Of a stretch of DNA of 64,000 nucleotides, positions 44,709-53,978 are shown piece after piece. The DNA is taken from positions 47,131 through 111,130 of the forward strand of contig NZ_MATO01000044.1 of NCBI RefSeq assembly GCF_001700325.1. Direction: 5' to 3'. Position 1 is the stretch's first letter. Every line of letters starts with the position of its first letter. Position numbers and translations under genes: made by a program. The notes below the pieces were generated by a model. It was not told the origin of the DNA. It saw only the letters and a program-made list of their open reading frames with translations, and made no database searches. Source of the stretch: Caryophanon latum. Lineage in GTDB: Bacteria; Bacillota; Bacilli; Bacillales_A; Planococcaceae.

Positions 44709-47700
44709 TTACTTTTGAATCGCTTCTAACGTTAACACAAGTAACTTCGCCATTTGCTGACGTGTTAATTGCTCGTGTGGGTTTGCGAAGCCTTCGTTAC
44801 CTGTTAAAATATTTAGCTTTTGTAATGTCGCAAACGCTTGCTGTGCATACGGTGAAATGTTCGCCGCATCGTTAAACGTTGGCACATCTGCTAATGCATC
44901 ATAGCCTGCAAATTGTAATACGCGGAATAACATAACCGCTGTTTGTTGACGTGTAATTGTATTTCCTGGTGCGAATGTATTTTCGTCCACACCTTGTACG
45001 ATGCCGTTTTCCACTAACGCTTGAACTGCATCTGCGTACCATTTACCTTGTACGTCTTTAAACTTCGGTGCGCCTTTTGGTTCAAGCTTTAACGCACGCG
45101 CGATCATCACCGCAAATTGTGAACGTGTTAAATTTGCTTTCGGTGAGAATGTTGTATCTGTCGTACCTGTCGTAATACCTAACTCGTACAGCTTCGCGAT
45201 ATACGGTGCGCTGTAGTTTGTCGGCTCAATATCTGTAAATGGTAATGTTACTGGAGCTTCTGGCTCTGTTGGCTCCTCTGGTGTTACTGGAGCTTCCGGT
45301 TCTGTCGGCTCTTCCGGTGTTACTGGAGTTTCTGGCTCTGTCGGCTCTTCTGGTGTTACTGGTTGCTCCGGCGTTGTCGGTTGTTCCGGTGTCACTGGTT
45401 GTTCTGGTGTTGATGGTTGTGATGGCTGAGACGGATTGCTCGGTAATGATGGTGATGGGTTGCTTGGTACTGTTGCTTCCTCATACGTGTACGACCATGC
45501 AATAATGTCACCATCTGCTACTTTCTCTTTATCCGCACTGCGCTCTGGGAACGAACCGTTTACTGAATACATCCAGCCGCTCGTTTTGCCGTGCTGCATT
45601 TCCATTAATCCGTTAATACCTTCTACATATAAACCGTACGTCGTGCTGCGAATTGATACCGACACGCCGTTTGCTGCTGCAACTGCTTGTAATGCATCAA
45701 GTACTGTTGCTTCTTTCGGTAATGTTATTTCTTGCTGCTCCACAATTGATTGTAAGCCGTCAATTGATACGTATACTTTCATCGTTTGTGGTGCTGGTTG
45801 CTCCGGTGTCGTCGGTTGCGTTGGCTGCGCTGGCATTTCCGGATTTGTCGGAATTGTCGGCTGCTCTGGTGTTTCTACTGGCTCTTCTACTGTTTTTCGT
45901 ACTTGATCAAGCGCTTGTTTTGAGAAGCTTGAGTAACCGTTTAATGCGTCACCTAATGCGATGATTGCTTGTTCTGTCGCCATTGCATTCGCTTCTTCAT
46001 CTGCTTCTTTCCATACAAACTCGCCTGTTTCAAGTTGATAATCGGCTACTAAATGTTGTACGAGTTGACGACCTTGCCAATCCGTCCACTTGTCGCTGAA
46101 AATGTTTTCGCCAACAGATCCAAGCCCTGAAATAAATGCCGCTGCTGTGTTCGCGTTATCGACACCATTTTCGATGTACGATGCATGTAGCGCATTCACT
46201 GCACGTTCAATTGCTTTTGCTACATCTTCGCGCTCTTTATGTGGTGCTAATGCCATTAATGCCCAACCTGTGCTATCGAGTGAACCCCATGCTGGGAAAA
46301 TACCTGTTTCATCTTGCATGCTTAAAATCGCTTGTAAATGCTTTTCTTGGTCGTATTGCGCGCCTGCTAAATCTAGCGCAAGTAACGCAAATACATCATT
46401 GTTAATTAAGCCGAATGCACCTGATTCACCTTGCTTGCTTAATAAATCCTCGACGATGTTACGCGTCTTTAAGTTCGTCGGGTCAAGCCCTAAATGAATC
46501 GCCCCTAACACGTAGCCGGCGTTCGTATTCACTGCTGCATTTGCTGCATCAATTGGCTTTAACCAATCGCTATCTTTTGCGTACGGCGAAGTTTCCACCG
46601 CGTACGGATAGTTCGCAGGGTCGATGCCAACTGCGACTAAGCCTGCTGTTTTCCAGAAGCCGCTATATGAGCTTGAAATATTTTTTGATACTAGCTCTGC
46701 ATTGCTTTGTAAATAAGCTTTTGATTTTTGTAATGCCGCTTCTGCTTGCTTACGAATGTCTTCCTCTGTATACGTCACAACTTCATCTGCTGTAATTGTT
46801 TCTGCTGTTGTTATAGGAATAATCGTTTCTTGCTTACCGATCGTTGCGTTCGGCTTCACCGTTAATGTAAGTGGCTCTTTTGATTCCACGTCGCGTAGCT
46901 TTAACGTAACGGTCGCTTGCTGCATTGATTCATCAAGCGTTACTGCTTTTACGACACCGTTTGAGCTTACCCAGTTCGTTAACGTTGTTGCGTTTGATCT
47001 AAACTGGTCACCTTTTACGTTTACGATCACATTTGCAGTTTGTGTAGCAACAACTGATTCGCTCGTAAATACTGGGTACGTGCTGTAATATACTTCCACT
47101 TTATCGTTTGCTTGTAATGTGTATGCGCCTAAGCCAACTTCTAGTGCTTCGCCGTTAACTGTGTACATCCAGCCATCCCAGCCGCCAAACTTGCCTTCTG
47201 CTTCACCTTTAATTGACTTCACGTACGGTCCGTAGCTGCCTTCAACTACTTCATACGGAATTTGTTTCGCATCTAATACTTGTGTAAGTGCATCAAGTGC
47301 TGTTGCGCCGTCTGCTACTTTAATCGCTTCATCACGTACAATGTTATTACCTGTTGGACCTTTTACGGCAACTGTCGTGTTTACATTTTGCACATTGTCA
47401 AGCGCCTGCTTCGAGAAGCTTGAGTAACCGTTTAATGCGTCACCTAATGCAATAATTGATTGGTCTGTTGCAGCACCATTTGCTTTTGCATCTGTCGTTT
47501 TCCATACAAATTCGCCTGTTTCAAGCTGATAATCGGCTACTAAATGTTGTACGAGCTGACGACCTTGCCAATCCGTCCACTTGTCGCTGAAAATATTTTC
47601 GCCTACTGCACTAAGCCCTGAAATGAGTGCCGCTGCTGTATTTGAATTGTCTACACCGTTTTCAATATATTCCGCATGTAAACCGTCTACTGCACGTTTG

Positions 47701-49112
47701 ATCGTTTCAGCAACGTTTTCGCGGTCTTTATGTGGTGCTAACGCCATTAATGCCCAGCCCGTACTATCTAATGAGCCCCATGCTGGGAAAATGCCTGTTT
47801 CGTCTTGCAGTGCGATCATCGCTTGTAAATGCTTTTCTCGGTCGTATTTCGCGCCTGCTAAATCTAATGCAAGAAGCGCAAATGCTTCGTTGTTAATTTG
47901 TCCGAAGCTACCGTCTTCCTTTTGCTGCTTCACTAAGTCATCGATAAAGTTACGCGTTTTTAAATTCGTTGGATCAAAGCCTAAATGAATTGCACCTAAC
48001 ACGTAGCCTGCGTTCGTATTCACTGGTGTAAAAGCTTTATCTACTGGCTTTAACCAATCGCTACCTTTTGCGTACGGTGAAGTTTCCGCCGCGTACGGAT
48101 ATTTCGCAGGGTTAATGCCCGCTGCTACAAGTGCTGCTGTTTTCCAAAAGCCGCTATATGAGCTTGACGTACCTTTTGATAACGCTTCAACGTTTTGCTG
48201 CATAAACGCTTTTGATTTTTGTAATGCTGCTTCTGCTTGCTGACGTACTTCTTCCTCTGTGTACGTCACAATCACATCTTTTTCAATCGTTTCTGCCGTT
48301 TGTAACGTGAACGTCTGCTCTTGTTTACCAACTGTCGCGCTCGGCTTCATCGTTAATGTAAGCGGCTCTTTTGATTCCACGTCGCGTAGCTTTAATGTAA
48401 CGGTCGCTTGCTGCATTGATTCATCAAGCGTTACTGCTTTTACGACACCGTTTGAGCTTACCCAGTTCGTTAACGTTTTCGCGTTTGATTGGAACTTGTC
48501 ACCTTTAACGCTTACAACAACGTCTGCTGTTTGCGTTGCGACAACTGTATCTACTGTGTACTCAGCATATGTACTGTAATACACATCTAGCTTGTCGTTT
48601 GCTTTTAATACATAAGACGCTAGACCAACTTCTGGTGCTGCGCCGTTTACTTTATACGACCAGCCGTCCCAGCCGCCAAACTTGCCTGCTGTTTCGCCTT
48701 TAATAGAAGTAATGTATGAACCAAACTGTGAATCTGTTACTTCATAGGCAATTTCTTTACTATCAAGCAGTTGCTTCACTGCATCAAGTGCTGTCGTCCC
48801 TTCTGCAACAGACATTTTGCCAGCTGAAGCGGCTACGATGTTGTTACCTGTTGGGCCTTTTACAGTCGTCGTAATATCGAATACGGCGTACTGATTCGGA
48901 TTTTGTTCACTAAAATCCGTCGTTCCTTCTGTTTGTTCGGGTGTTGTGTCTTGCGTGTTTGTTGTTGCTGCTTGTGCTTCATTTACAATCGCCTGCTGCT
49001 GTTGTTCAGCGACTTGCTCTAACTCGTCTGCCATTACGATTGACGGTGCAATGTTTGAGCTAATGAGTACGACTGCAATGAGTAGCTGCAGCACAAATTT
49101 TGCGTACTTCAC
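44709..49112 (-). CDS. Giant SLH-anchored protein with tandem intrinsic-factor-like modules
   Basis: A 1467-aa exported protein. Signal peptide about 1-28. Module 1: DUF4430 (about 70-165, FGGWDGWSYKVNGAAPEVGL), a beta/Ig-like segment, then an alpha/alpha repeat domain (about 290-565, ALLALDLAGAKYDREKHLQA; GWALMALAPHKDRE). Module 2 (about 575-1090) repeats the same order with near-identical stretches. A third DUF4430 follows (about 1110-1200, GKTSGWMYSVNGSFPE). Then a Pro/Glu/Thr-rich spacer and three SLH motifs (about 1290-1467). DUF4430 plus alpha/alpha barrel is the domain pair of human intrinsic factor and transcobalamin. With the cobalamin riboswitch upstream, surface corrinoid capture is the likely role. 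Confidence 0.9.
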   Translation of the reverse strand: MKYAKFVLQLLIAVVLISSNIAPSIVMADELEQVAEQQQQAIVNEAQAATTNTQDTTPEQTEGTTDFSEQNPNQYAVFDITTTVKGPTGNNIVAASAGKMSVAEGTTALDAVKQLLDSKEIAYEVTDSQFGSYITSIKGETAGKFGGWDGWSYKVNGAAPEVGLASYVLKANDKLDVYYSTYAEYTVDTVVATQTADVVVSVKGDKFQSNAKTLTNWVSSNGVVKAVTLDESMQQATVTLKLRDVESKEPLTLTMKPSATVGKQEQTFTLQTAETIEKDVIVTYTEEEVRQQAEAALQKSKAFMQQNVEALSKGTSSSYSGFWKTAALVAAGINPAKYPYAAETSPYAKGSDWLKPVDKAFTPVNTNAGYVLGAIHLGFDPTNLKTRNFIDDLVKQQKEDGSFGQINNEAFALLALDLAGAKYDREKHLQAMIALQDETGIFPAWGSLDSTGWALMALAPHKDRENVAETIKRAVDGLHAEYIENGVDNSNTAAALISGLSAVGENIFSDKWTDWQGRQLVQHLVADYQLETGEFVWKTTDAKANGAATDQSIIALGDALNGYSSFSKQALDNVQNVNTTVAVKGPTGNNIVRDEAIKVADGATALDALTQVLDAKQIPYEVVEGSYGPYVKSIKGEAEGKFGGWDGWMYTVNGEALEVGLGAYTLQANDKVEVYYSTYPVFTSESVVATQTANVIVNVKGDQFRSNATTLTNWVSSNGVVKAVTLDESMQQATVTLKLRDVESKEPLTLTVKPNATIGKQETIIPITTAETITADEVVTYTEEDIRKQAEAALQKSKAYLQSNAELVSKNISSSYSGFWKTAGLVAVGIDPANYPYAVETSPYAKDSDWLKPIDAANAAVNTNAGYVLGAIHLGLDPTNLKTRNIVEDLLSKQGESGAFGLINNDVFALLALDLAGAQYDQEKHLQAILSMQDETGIFPAWGSLDSTGWALMALAPHKEREDVAKAIERAVNALHASYIENGVDNANTAAAFISGLGSVGENIFSDKWTDWQGRQLVQHLVADYQLETGEFVWKEADEEANAMATEQAIIALGDALNGYSSFSKQALDQVRKTVEEPVETPEQPTIPTNPEMPAQPTQPTTPEQPAPQTMKVYVSIDGLQSIVEQQEITLPKEATVLDALQAVAAANGVSVSIRSTTYGLYVEGINGLMEMQHGKTSGWMYSVNGSFPERSADKEKVADGDIIAWSYTYEEATVPSNPSPSLPSNPSQPSQPSTPEQPVTPEQPTTPEQPVTPEEPTEPETPVTPEEPTEPEAPVTPEEPTEPEAPVTLPFTDIEPTNYSAPYIAKLYELGITTGTTDTTFSPKANLTRSQFAVMIARALKLEPKGAPKFKDVQGKWYADAVQALVENGIVQGVDENTFAPGNTITRQQTAVMLFRVLQFAGYDALADVPTFNDAANISPYAQQAFATLQKLNILTGNEGFANPHEQLTRQQMAKLLVLTLEAIQK

Positions 49113-49153
49113 ATAATTCCTCCTTCATAGATGCTCGTGCCGTTGCAGAAATT

Positions 49154-49199
49154 AAAAAAACCACCATTTTCTTCTGAATAAACAGAAAAAAATGGTGGT
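49154..49199 (-). terminator. Expression-platform terminator of the cobalamin riboswitch
   Basis: On -: ACCACCATTTT-TTCTG loops through TTTATT to CAGAA-AAAATGGTGGT and is followed by seven T. It lies between the aptamer and the 1467-aa gene, where a ligand-controlled terminator belongs. Confidence 0.8.
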
Positions 49200-49274
49200 G
49201 AAAATACGAATACAAAAAAGTCCTCGTCAAGATCCAGCCGTCCATTCTCTTTATTCCGAAGAGATTATGTAACG

Positions 49275-49460
49275 ATCAGATTAAGATAGGTCTCCTGACT
49301 TGTATCGCCCTTTACTTTGAGCCCTTCCCAGATTGCTCCAGTGGCTTCGCTCATTTCATTGATACTCACAGTTGCGGAAACAGTTTTGGATTCTCACCAA
49401 ATTCCCTTTTATGCGTTTTATCGCATCTTAATCCTGCAAACATTATGCACTTGTAAGCGA
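49275..49460 (-). promoter_or_regulatory. Cobalamin (AdoCbl) riboswitch
   Basis: On - the conserved blocks occur in order: AAGGGAA (49408-49402), GGTGAGAATCC, ACTGTTTCCGCAACTGT, then GAAGCCACTGGAG, TGGGAAGG and the 3' B12 box GTCAGGAGACC (49299-49289). Spacing fits a class I cobalamin aptamer. An intrinsic terminator follows before the first gene, so B12 should switch the whole uptake operon off by premature termination. Confidence 0.93.
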
Positions 49461-49677
49461 TTGTATCACAGTTGTGACACAATGCAATAAATTTTTCAAA
49501 TATTTGTCTCAAGCAGCGATATTTTTAGCGAAATTTCCTGCTTAAAGAGGACACGTTATGACTATATAGAACAGTTCATTTAACCTAATTTAATTTTTCT
49601 TTACACACCCTAAAGTTTCATTCATACTTATAGTAATAGCCTACACAAAAGGCTAAATTTAACAGAGGTGTTTACTT

Positions 49678-51639
49678 ATGAGAAAAAGATTATGGTTAGC
49701 AAGTCCTGTATTAGCATTTGCACTACTAGCTTCAACTGCTAGTGCAGAAGAAATTGCGTTACCAACAGAGCAAGTAACGTTGACGCAAACACCGAAGCTT
49801 GTGCCAGTAAAGTTCGGCACACATACAGTAGAGTTTATCGAAGACGATCGTTCATTTTCATCAACAGCAACACAAACGGCTTCGACATGGGAACAAGTAA
49901 GCGATGCAGTTTTTAAAGCTGTAAAAAATTACGAGCCACAGTTACAAATAAAAATCAGTATGAAAGATGCTACGAGTGAACAAATTACTAATGCATTGAA
50001 CAATGGTTTCGGAAAAAGTGAATACACATATGGAATCGGTATCGATGCAGCTATGAGCGTCTCTTCTGCTAGTATATTGACATTTAAATTCACATACCCT
50101 GTATCGATTGAAAAAGAACAAGTAATTACAAAATACGTAAAAGATACAGCCGCAAAAATTTTCAGCGACAATATGACCGACTTCCAAAAAGTCCGTGCAG
50201 CGTATGAGTACATTATTACGAACACAAATTATTCAATCGCACCAGTGGAAGACGGTGGCGGTCACTCAATTTACTCAATCGTGAAAGATGGCATCGGTGT
50301 ATGTCAAGCGTACGCATTATTGTTCCAACGTTTAATGGAGGAAGAAGGCATTGCATCGAAATATATCGTCGGTGTCGCAGGCGGAATTAATCACGCATGG
50401 AATTTAGTGACGATTGATGGCAAAACGTATCATATTGACGCTACATACGGCGATCCAGTGTTCAGTGAATACTTCGCAACATATGATGCAGCAGGAAATG
50501 GCACAATTGTTGGCGAGCAAAAAGAGATTACGATGCCACAATATGTCACGTACAACACGTTTTTAATGTCAGAGGAGCAATTAGCTAAAAATGCAGGGCA
50601 TGTTATTACAGAGGCGCGTCCGTACAAGAAGCCAAGCTCAGACGACTTTGCAGCGTGGCATAACGTTACAAATGCAGTTACGTTAGATGGCAAACATTAT
50701 TATTATCAACATGCAACAAATTATGCGCTTGAAATGGCAGATTTTACACAGCCGACGTTAACGCCACAAGTACTACCGCTTAATGAAGAGGATATTAATC
50801 AAGTTCAAAACTTAGTCACGTTTAACGATCGCATTTTCTTTATTAATGCATATGGGCAATTAGCTCAAATTACGAAAGATGGTACAATTTCTGTCGTACA
50901 AGAAGGCTATGAAGATGATTTTTCATATCCTGCTGATCGCGCTGGTTATATTGCCGTAACAAAAGATGCATTAAAAGTGTATGCATTAGATGGAACAATT
51001 GAAAATGATCAATACACGAGCTTACATCATTATTCAACAGAAAAACTTATTTATGAAGAAGCCGCAAACACTTCAACTGAAACCGATAACCCTGGTGACA
51101 CAGAAGAGCCTGCTGTGCCAGAGCAACCTGTAACTGAAACGGAAATTGATGAGAAATTCAAACCAGAATCAGACACAGTGAAGCAAATCGAGAGCGCTAT
51201 TTCAAAGCAAGCATTTGAAGCTCTATTAGAGAACCTGAAAAACTTTGTAAATGCGCCAACGACAAACGAACAGCTAAAAGCATTCCAAGAAAAAATCGCT
51301 GCGTATAATGCCGTAAAAGAAATCGAAAAGAACGGCACAAAATGGGCAACAGAATTTGCTAACGTTGAACAAAAGAAAAGTTGGTCAATCAAGTTCTCAG
51401 TACCAGTAGCTGATAGCGATAAAGAAAACATTAAAGTTGTTGATATTTTCAATAAGCCATTAGCAATCGAAAAACGATCATTCACAACAACAACTGTAAA
51501 AGACGACACATTAACAATCACACCAGCAGAAGATTATGTAGCGGGCGCTGATTACTACGTTGTCATCCCAGCTGGTACAAAATCAGCAGAAGGTGGCATT
51601 TTAAAAGAAACGGTATACGTACCATTCTCATTTAAATAA
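49678..51639 (+). CDS. Secreted transglutaminase-like protein
   Basis: A 653-aa exported protein; signal peptide 1-23 (LAFALLASTASAEE). Residues about 165-260 are a transglutaminase-like cysteine protease domain with an intact triad: Cys209 (DGIGVCQAYA), His239 (INHAWN) and Asp254 (YHIDATYGD). A DUF5050-like region (about 320-450, HYYYQHATNYALEM) follows. A Glu/Pro/Thr-rich linker comes next, then a C-terminal Ig-like domain of the SbsA type (WSIKFSVPVADSDKENIKVV). It may process or cross-link cell-surface material. No SLH motif is present. It starts 6 nt after AGAGGTG. A terminator follows. Confidence 0.85.
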   Translation: MRKRLWLASPVLAFALLASTASAEEIALPTEQVTLTQTPKLVPVKFGTHTVEFIEDDRSFSSTATQTASTWEQVSDAVFKAVKNYEPQLQIKISMKDATSEQITNALNNGFGKSEYTYGIGIDAAMSVSSASILTFKFTYPVSIEKEQVITKYVKDTAAKIFSDNMTDFQKVRAAYEYIITNTNYSIAPVEDGGGHSIYSIVKDGIGVCQAYALLFQRLMEEEGIASKYIVGVAGGINHAWNLVTIDGKTYHIDATYGDPVFSEYFATYDAAGNGTIVGEQKEITMPQYVTYNTFLMSEEQLAKNAGHVITEARPYKKPSSDDFAAWHNVTNAVTLDGKHYYYQHATNYALEMADFTQPTLTPQVLPLNEEDINQVQNLVTFNDRIFFINAYGQLAQITKDGTISVVQEGYEDDFSYPADRAGYIAVTKDALKVYALDGTIENDQYTSLHHYSTEKLIYEEAANTSTETDNPGDTEEPAVPEQPVTETEIDEKFKPESDTVKQIESAISKQAFEALLENLKNFVNAPTTNEQLKAFQEKIAAYNAVKEIEKNGTKWATEFANVEQKKSWSIKFSVPVADSDKENIKVVDIFNKPLAIEKRSFTTTTVKDDTLTITPAEDYVAGADYYVVIPAGTKSAEGGILKETVYVPFSFK

Positions 51640-51647
51640 GCAAACGA

Positions 51648-51691
51648 AAACGAGCGCAGCTGTAGTCCTACTACAATTGCGCTCGTTTTTT
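51648..51691. terminator. Bidirectional terminator
   Basis: AACGAGCGCA-TGTAGT pairs with ACTACA-TGCGCTCGTT and is followed by T7. Shared by the transglutaminase-like gene (+) and the ferredoxin-NADP reductase gene (-). Confidence 0.8.
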
Positions 51692-51693
51692 TA

Positions 51694-52719
51694 TTACGTC
51701 GTCGCCAATATTTCGCGGTTGCGGGCGTGGAATTTTTCGTTATGGGACGACACCATTGCGTACGGATTCGCAGTTGGCTGTAAATACGTTTTGGCACTGT
51801 TGACTGCTAGCACCGCGTCATTAAATGTGCCGACGAGTAAGTACACTTTATCTGCATAAGCAACGATATCACCAACTGCGTAAATGCCATCGACTGTCGT
51901 TTTACATTGCCCGATGCTTTCAAATTGCTGATGCTCATTGCGCTTAATGTCGATGCCTTTTGCGACGTCTAGCGATACTTCGCGATTGAAGCCGTGACAT
52001 ACGAGCACGTCGTCTACTGCAAGGCGCTCCTCCATACCATTTGATACGATGAGCACTTCGTCAATTGCTGTCTTTTGCTCGTTCGCGATGAGCGACTGAA
52101 TTTCCGTTTGCAGACGAATTGTAACACCGTGCTGCTGAAGCTTTTTAATTTGTGCCTCATGTGCCTTTAAATCATCGCCGCGGTAAATAACCGTCATATG
52201 CTTTGCGACATGTAATAGCTCCACTGCCCAATCAATCGCTGAGTTACCACCACCCGATAACAATACGTTTTTGTTGCGGAAGCGCTCCATCTCCTTAATT
52301 GTGTAATGGAGATTCGTCATCTCATATTTTTCAGCACCTTCAAGCGTTAACTTCATCGGCTCTAAAATGCCTCCACCGATTGCGATAATGACCGTTTTTG
52401 AATAATGCGTATGCCCTTGCTCTGTTTGAATGACGAACAGATCGTCTTGCTTATCAATCATCGTTACTTTTTGCTCTAAACATACAGTCGGCTGAAATGT
52501 CATCGCCTGCTCGATTAAATTTTTGACGAATGTTTCAGCGAGAATCGGTGGCTGTCCTCCAACGTCCCATAACATTTTTTCTAAAAAAATATTCACTTTG
52601 CCACCGAGTTGTGGATGATGCTCAATAATTTTCGTTTTTAAGTCGCGTAGCCCACTATAAAAAGCGCTGTATAAGCCTGCTGGTCCTCCACCGATAATCG
52701 TTACGTCGTACAGCTCCAT
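51694..52719 (-). CDS. Ferredoxin/flavodoxin-NADP reductase (thioredoxin-reductase-like type)
   Basis: A 341-aa flavoprotein with FAD motif VTIIGGGPAGLYSAFYSGLR, GGKVNIFLEKMLWDVGG, the NADP motif LLSGGGNSAIDWAVEL and the C-terminal IYAVGDIVAYADKVYLLVGTF. It lacks the CxxC of thioredoxin reductase, as expected for B. subtilis YumC/YcgT-type enzymes. These provide electrons to ferredoxin or flavodoxin, and some serve iron release from siderophores or haem. The gene is divergent from a siderophore ABC operon and has its own Fur-like box, so it is probably iron-regulated. Confidence 0.93.
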   Translation of the reverse strand: MELYDVTIIGGGPAGLYSAFYSGLRDLKTKIIEHHPQLGGKVNIFLEKMLWDVGGQPPILAETFVKNLIEQAMTFQPTVCLEQKVTMIDKQDDLFVIQTEQGHTHYSKTVIIAIGGGILEPMKLTLEGAEKYEMTNLHYTIKEMERFRNKNVLLSGGGNSAIDWAVELLHVAKHMTVIYRGDDLKAHEAQIKKLQQHGVTIRLQTEIQSLIANEQKTAIDEVLIVSNGMEERLAVDDVLVCHGFNREVSLDVAKGIDIKRNEHQQFESIGQCKTTVDGIYAVGDIVAYADKVYLLVGTFNDAVLAVNSAKTYLQPTANPYAMVSSHNEKFHARNREILATT

Positions 52720-52755
52720 TTATGAATCGCTCCCTTTTCTCAACATTACCGTTCA

Positions 52756-52778
52756 ATTGAGAATCATTTTCGATAAAT
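52756..52778 (-). promoter_or_regulatory. Fur box upstream of the ferredoxin-NADP reductase gene
   Basis: ATTGAGAATCATTTTCGATA resembles the Fur consensus (TGATAATNATTATCA with overlapping repeats). It lies 37-59 nt upstream of the start codon. Confidence 0.65.
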
Positions 52779-52841
52779 ATACGGAACAACGCATCATTTG
52801 TCAACGCTTACTGAAAGCAGCTCGTTCCCAATAATAGCCTA

Positions 52842-52901
52842 TTGACATTCAGATAAATGAAGTTATTATAGGCATATAAATGATATTGAGAATCTTTATC
52901 A
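52842..52901 (+). promoter_or_regulatory. Promoter and Fur box of the siderophore uptake operon
   Basis: TTGACA (52842-52847), a 17-bp spacer, ATTATA (52865-52870), then the Fur-like TGATATTGAGAATCTTTATC (52881-52900) over the expected transcription start. Confidence 0.7.
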
Positions 52902-52930
52902 AACAAATACATACGCGAGGAATGAACAGC

Positions 52931-53977
52931 ATGAAAAAGAACAAACGATGGTTAGCAGTTGGTACAGCATTATTAACATTAACGTTAGCAGCATGCGCAA
53001 CTAGCGAGGAAGACGCAGCACCAAAAGATAGCAGCACAGAAGTTGCAGAAAATGAAGCGAGCGAAAACTATCCTATTACGATTCCACACGCATTAGGTGA
53101 AACAGTCATTGAACAAAAGCCAGAGCGCGTTGCAACGATCGCTTGGGCAAACCACGATATCGCATTAGCTCTTGGCGTAGCACCAGTCGGCTTCTCAGCA
53201 GCGAATTACGGCGTTGAGGAAGGGAAAACGATTTTACCGTGGACGGAAGAAAAATTAAAAGAGCTTGGCGTTGATTCACCGAACGTTTACCAAGATACGG
53301 ACGGTCTAGATTTTGAAGCGATTGCCGATTCAAATCCTGACGTTATTTTAGCAGCGTACTCAGGCTTAACGCAGGAAGAATACGACACGTTAACACAAAT
53401 CGCTCCTGTCATTGCTTATCAAGAAACACCGTGGGTAACATCTTGGCGCGATCAAGTGAAATTTAACTCGATGGCGATGGGGATGGAAGCAGAAGGCGAG
53501 CAATTAATTGCAGATACAGAAAAGCTAATCCAAGATAAAGCAAACGAGTATAGCGACATTCAAGGTAAAAAGGCAGCGTTTGCTATGTTTACGGTGACGG
53601 ACTTATCGAAGTTTTATGTGTACACACCAGCGGACCCACGCGGTGAATTTTTAGTAGACCTTGGCATGCCATATCCTGAAAGCTTACAAACGTTAGCGAC
53701 GGACGAGGAAAGCTTCTATCTTGAGTTAAGCGCAGAGCATGCGGACGCATTAGCAGATGTTGAACTATTTATCGCATACGGTGACGATTCAACGTTAGCG
53801 GCATTACAGGCGGATCCAATTTTAGGGCAAGTGCCGGCAATTAAAGCAGGCAACGTTGCGATTATTGAAGATAACACACCATTAGCAGCGGCGGGTAACC
53901 CGAACCCATTATCGATTGAATACACAATTGATGACTATTTAACAATCGTATCTGACGTTGCGAAAAACGTGAAGTAA
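52931..53977 (+). CDS. Iron(III)-siderophore ABC transporter substrate-binding lipoprotein
   Basis: A 348-aa lipoprotein; signal MKKNKRWLAVGTALLTLTLAAC with Cys22. The start MKKNKRW is preferred over MNSMKK three codons upstream, which lies too close to the GAGG. The FhuD/FatB-like fold is evident from YPITIPHALGETVIEQKPERVATI, NHDIALALGVAPVGF and the final PLSIEYTIDDYLTIV. It resembles B. subtilis YfiY-type hydroxamate-siderophore receptors; the exact siderophore is unknown. First gene of a four-gene operon repressed by iron (Fur box upstream). Confidence 0.92.
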   Translation: MKKNKRWLAVGTALLTLTLAACATSEEDAAPKDSSTEVAENEASENYPITIPHALGETVIEQKPERVATIAWANHDIALALGVAPVGFSAANYGVEEGKTILPWTEEKLKELGVDSPNVYQDTDGLDFEAIADSNPDVILAAYSGLTQEEYDTLTQIAPVIAYQETPWVTSWRDQVKFNSMAMGMEAEGEQLIADTEKLIQDKANEYSDIQGKKAAFAMFTVTDLSKFYVYTPADPRGEFLVDLGMPYPESLQTLATDEESFYLELSAEHADALADVELFIAYGDDSTLAALQADPILGQVPAIKAGNVAIIEDNTPLAAAGNPNPLSIEYTIDDYLTIVSDVAKNVK

Positions 53978-53978
53978 T

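Noticed and set aside
45239..45505. A hydrophobic open frame on + opposite the Pro/Glu-rich linker (and a similar one at 63586-63867)
   Set aside because: These are antisense shadows of Pro-Glu-Thr repeat codons, giving Leu/Val/Ala-rich text without start signals.
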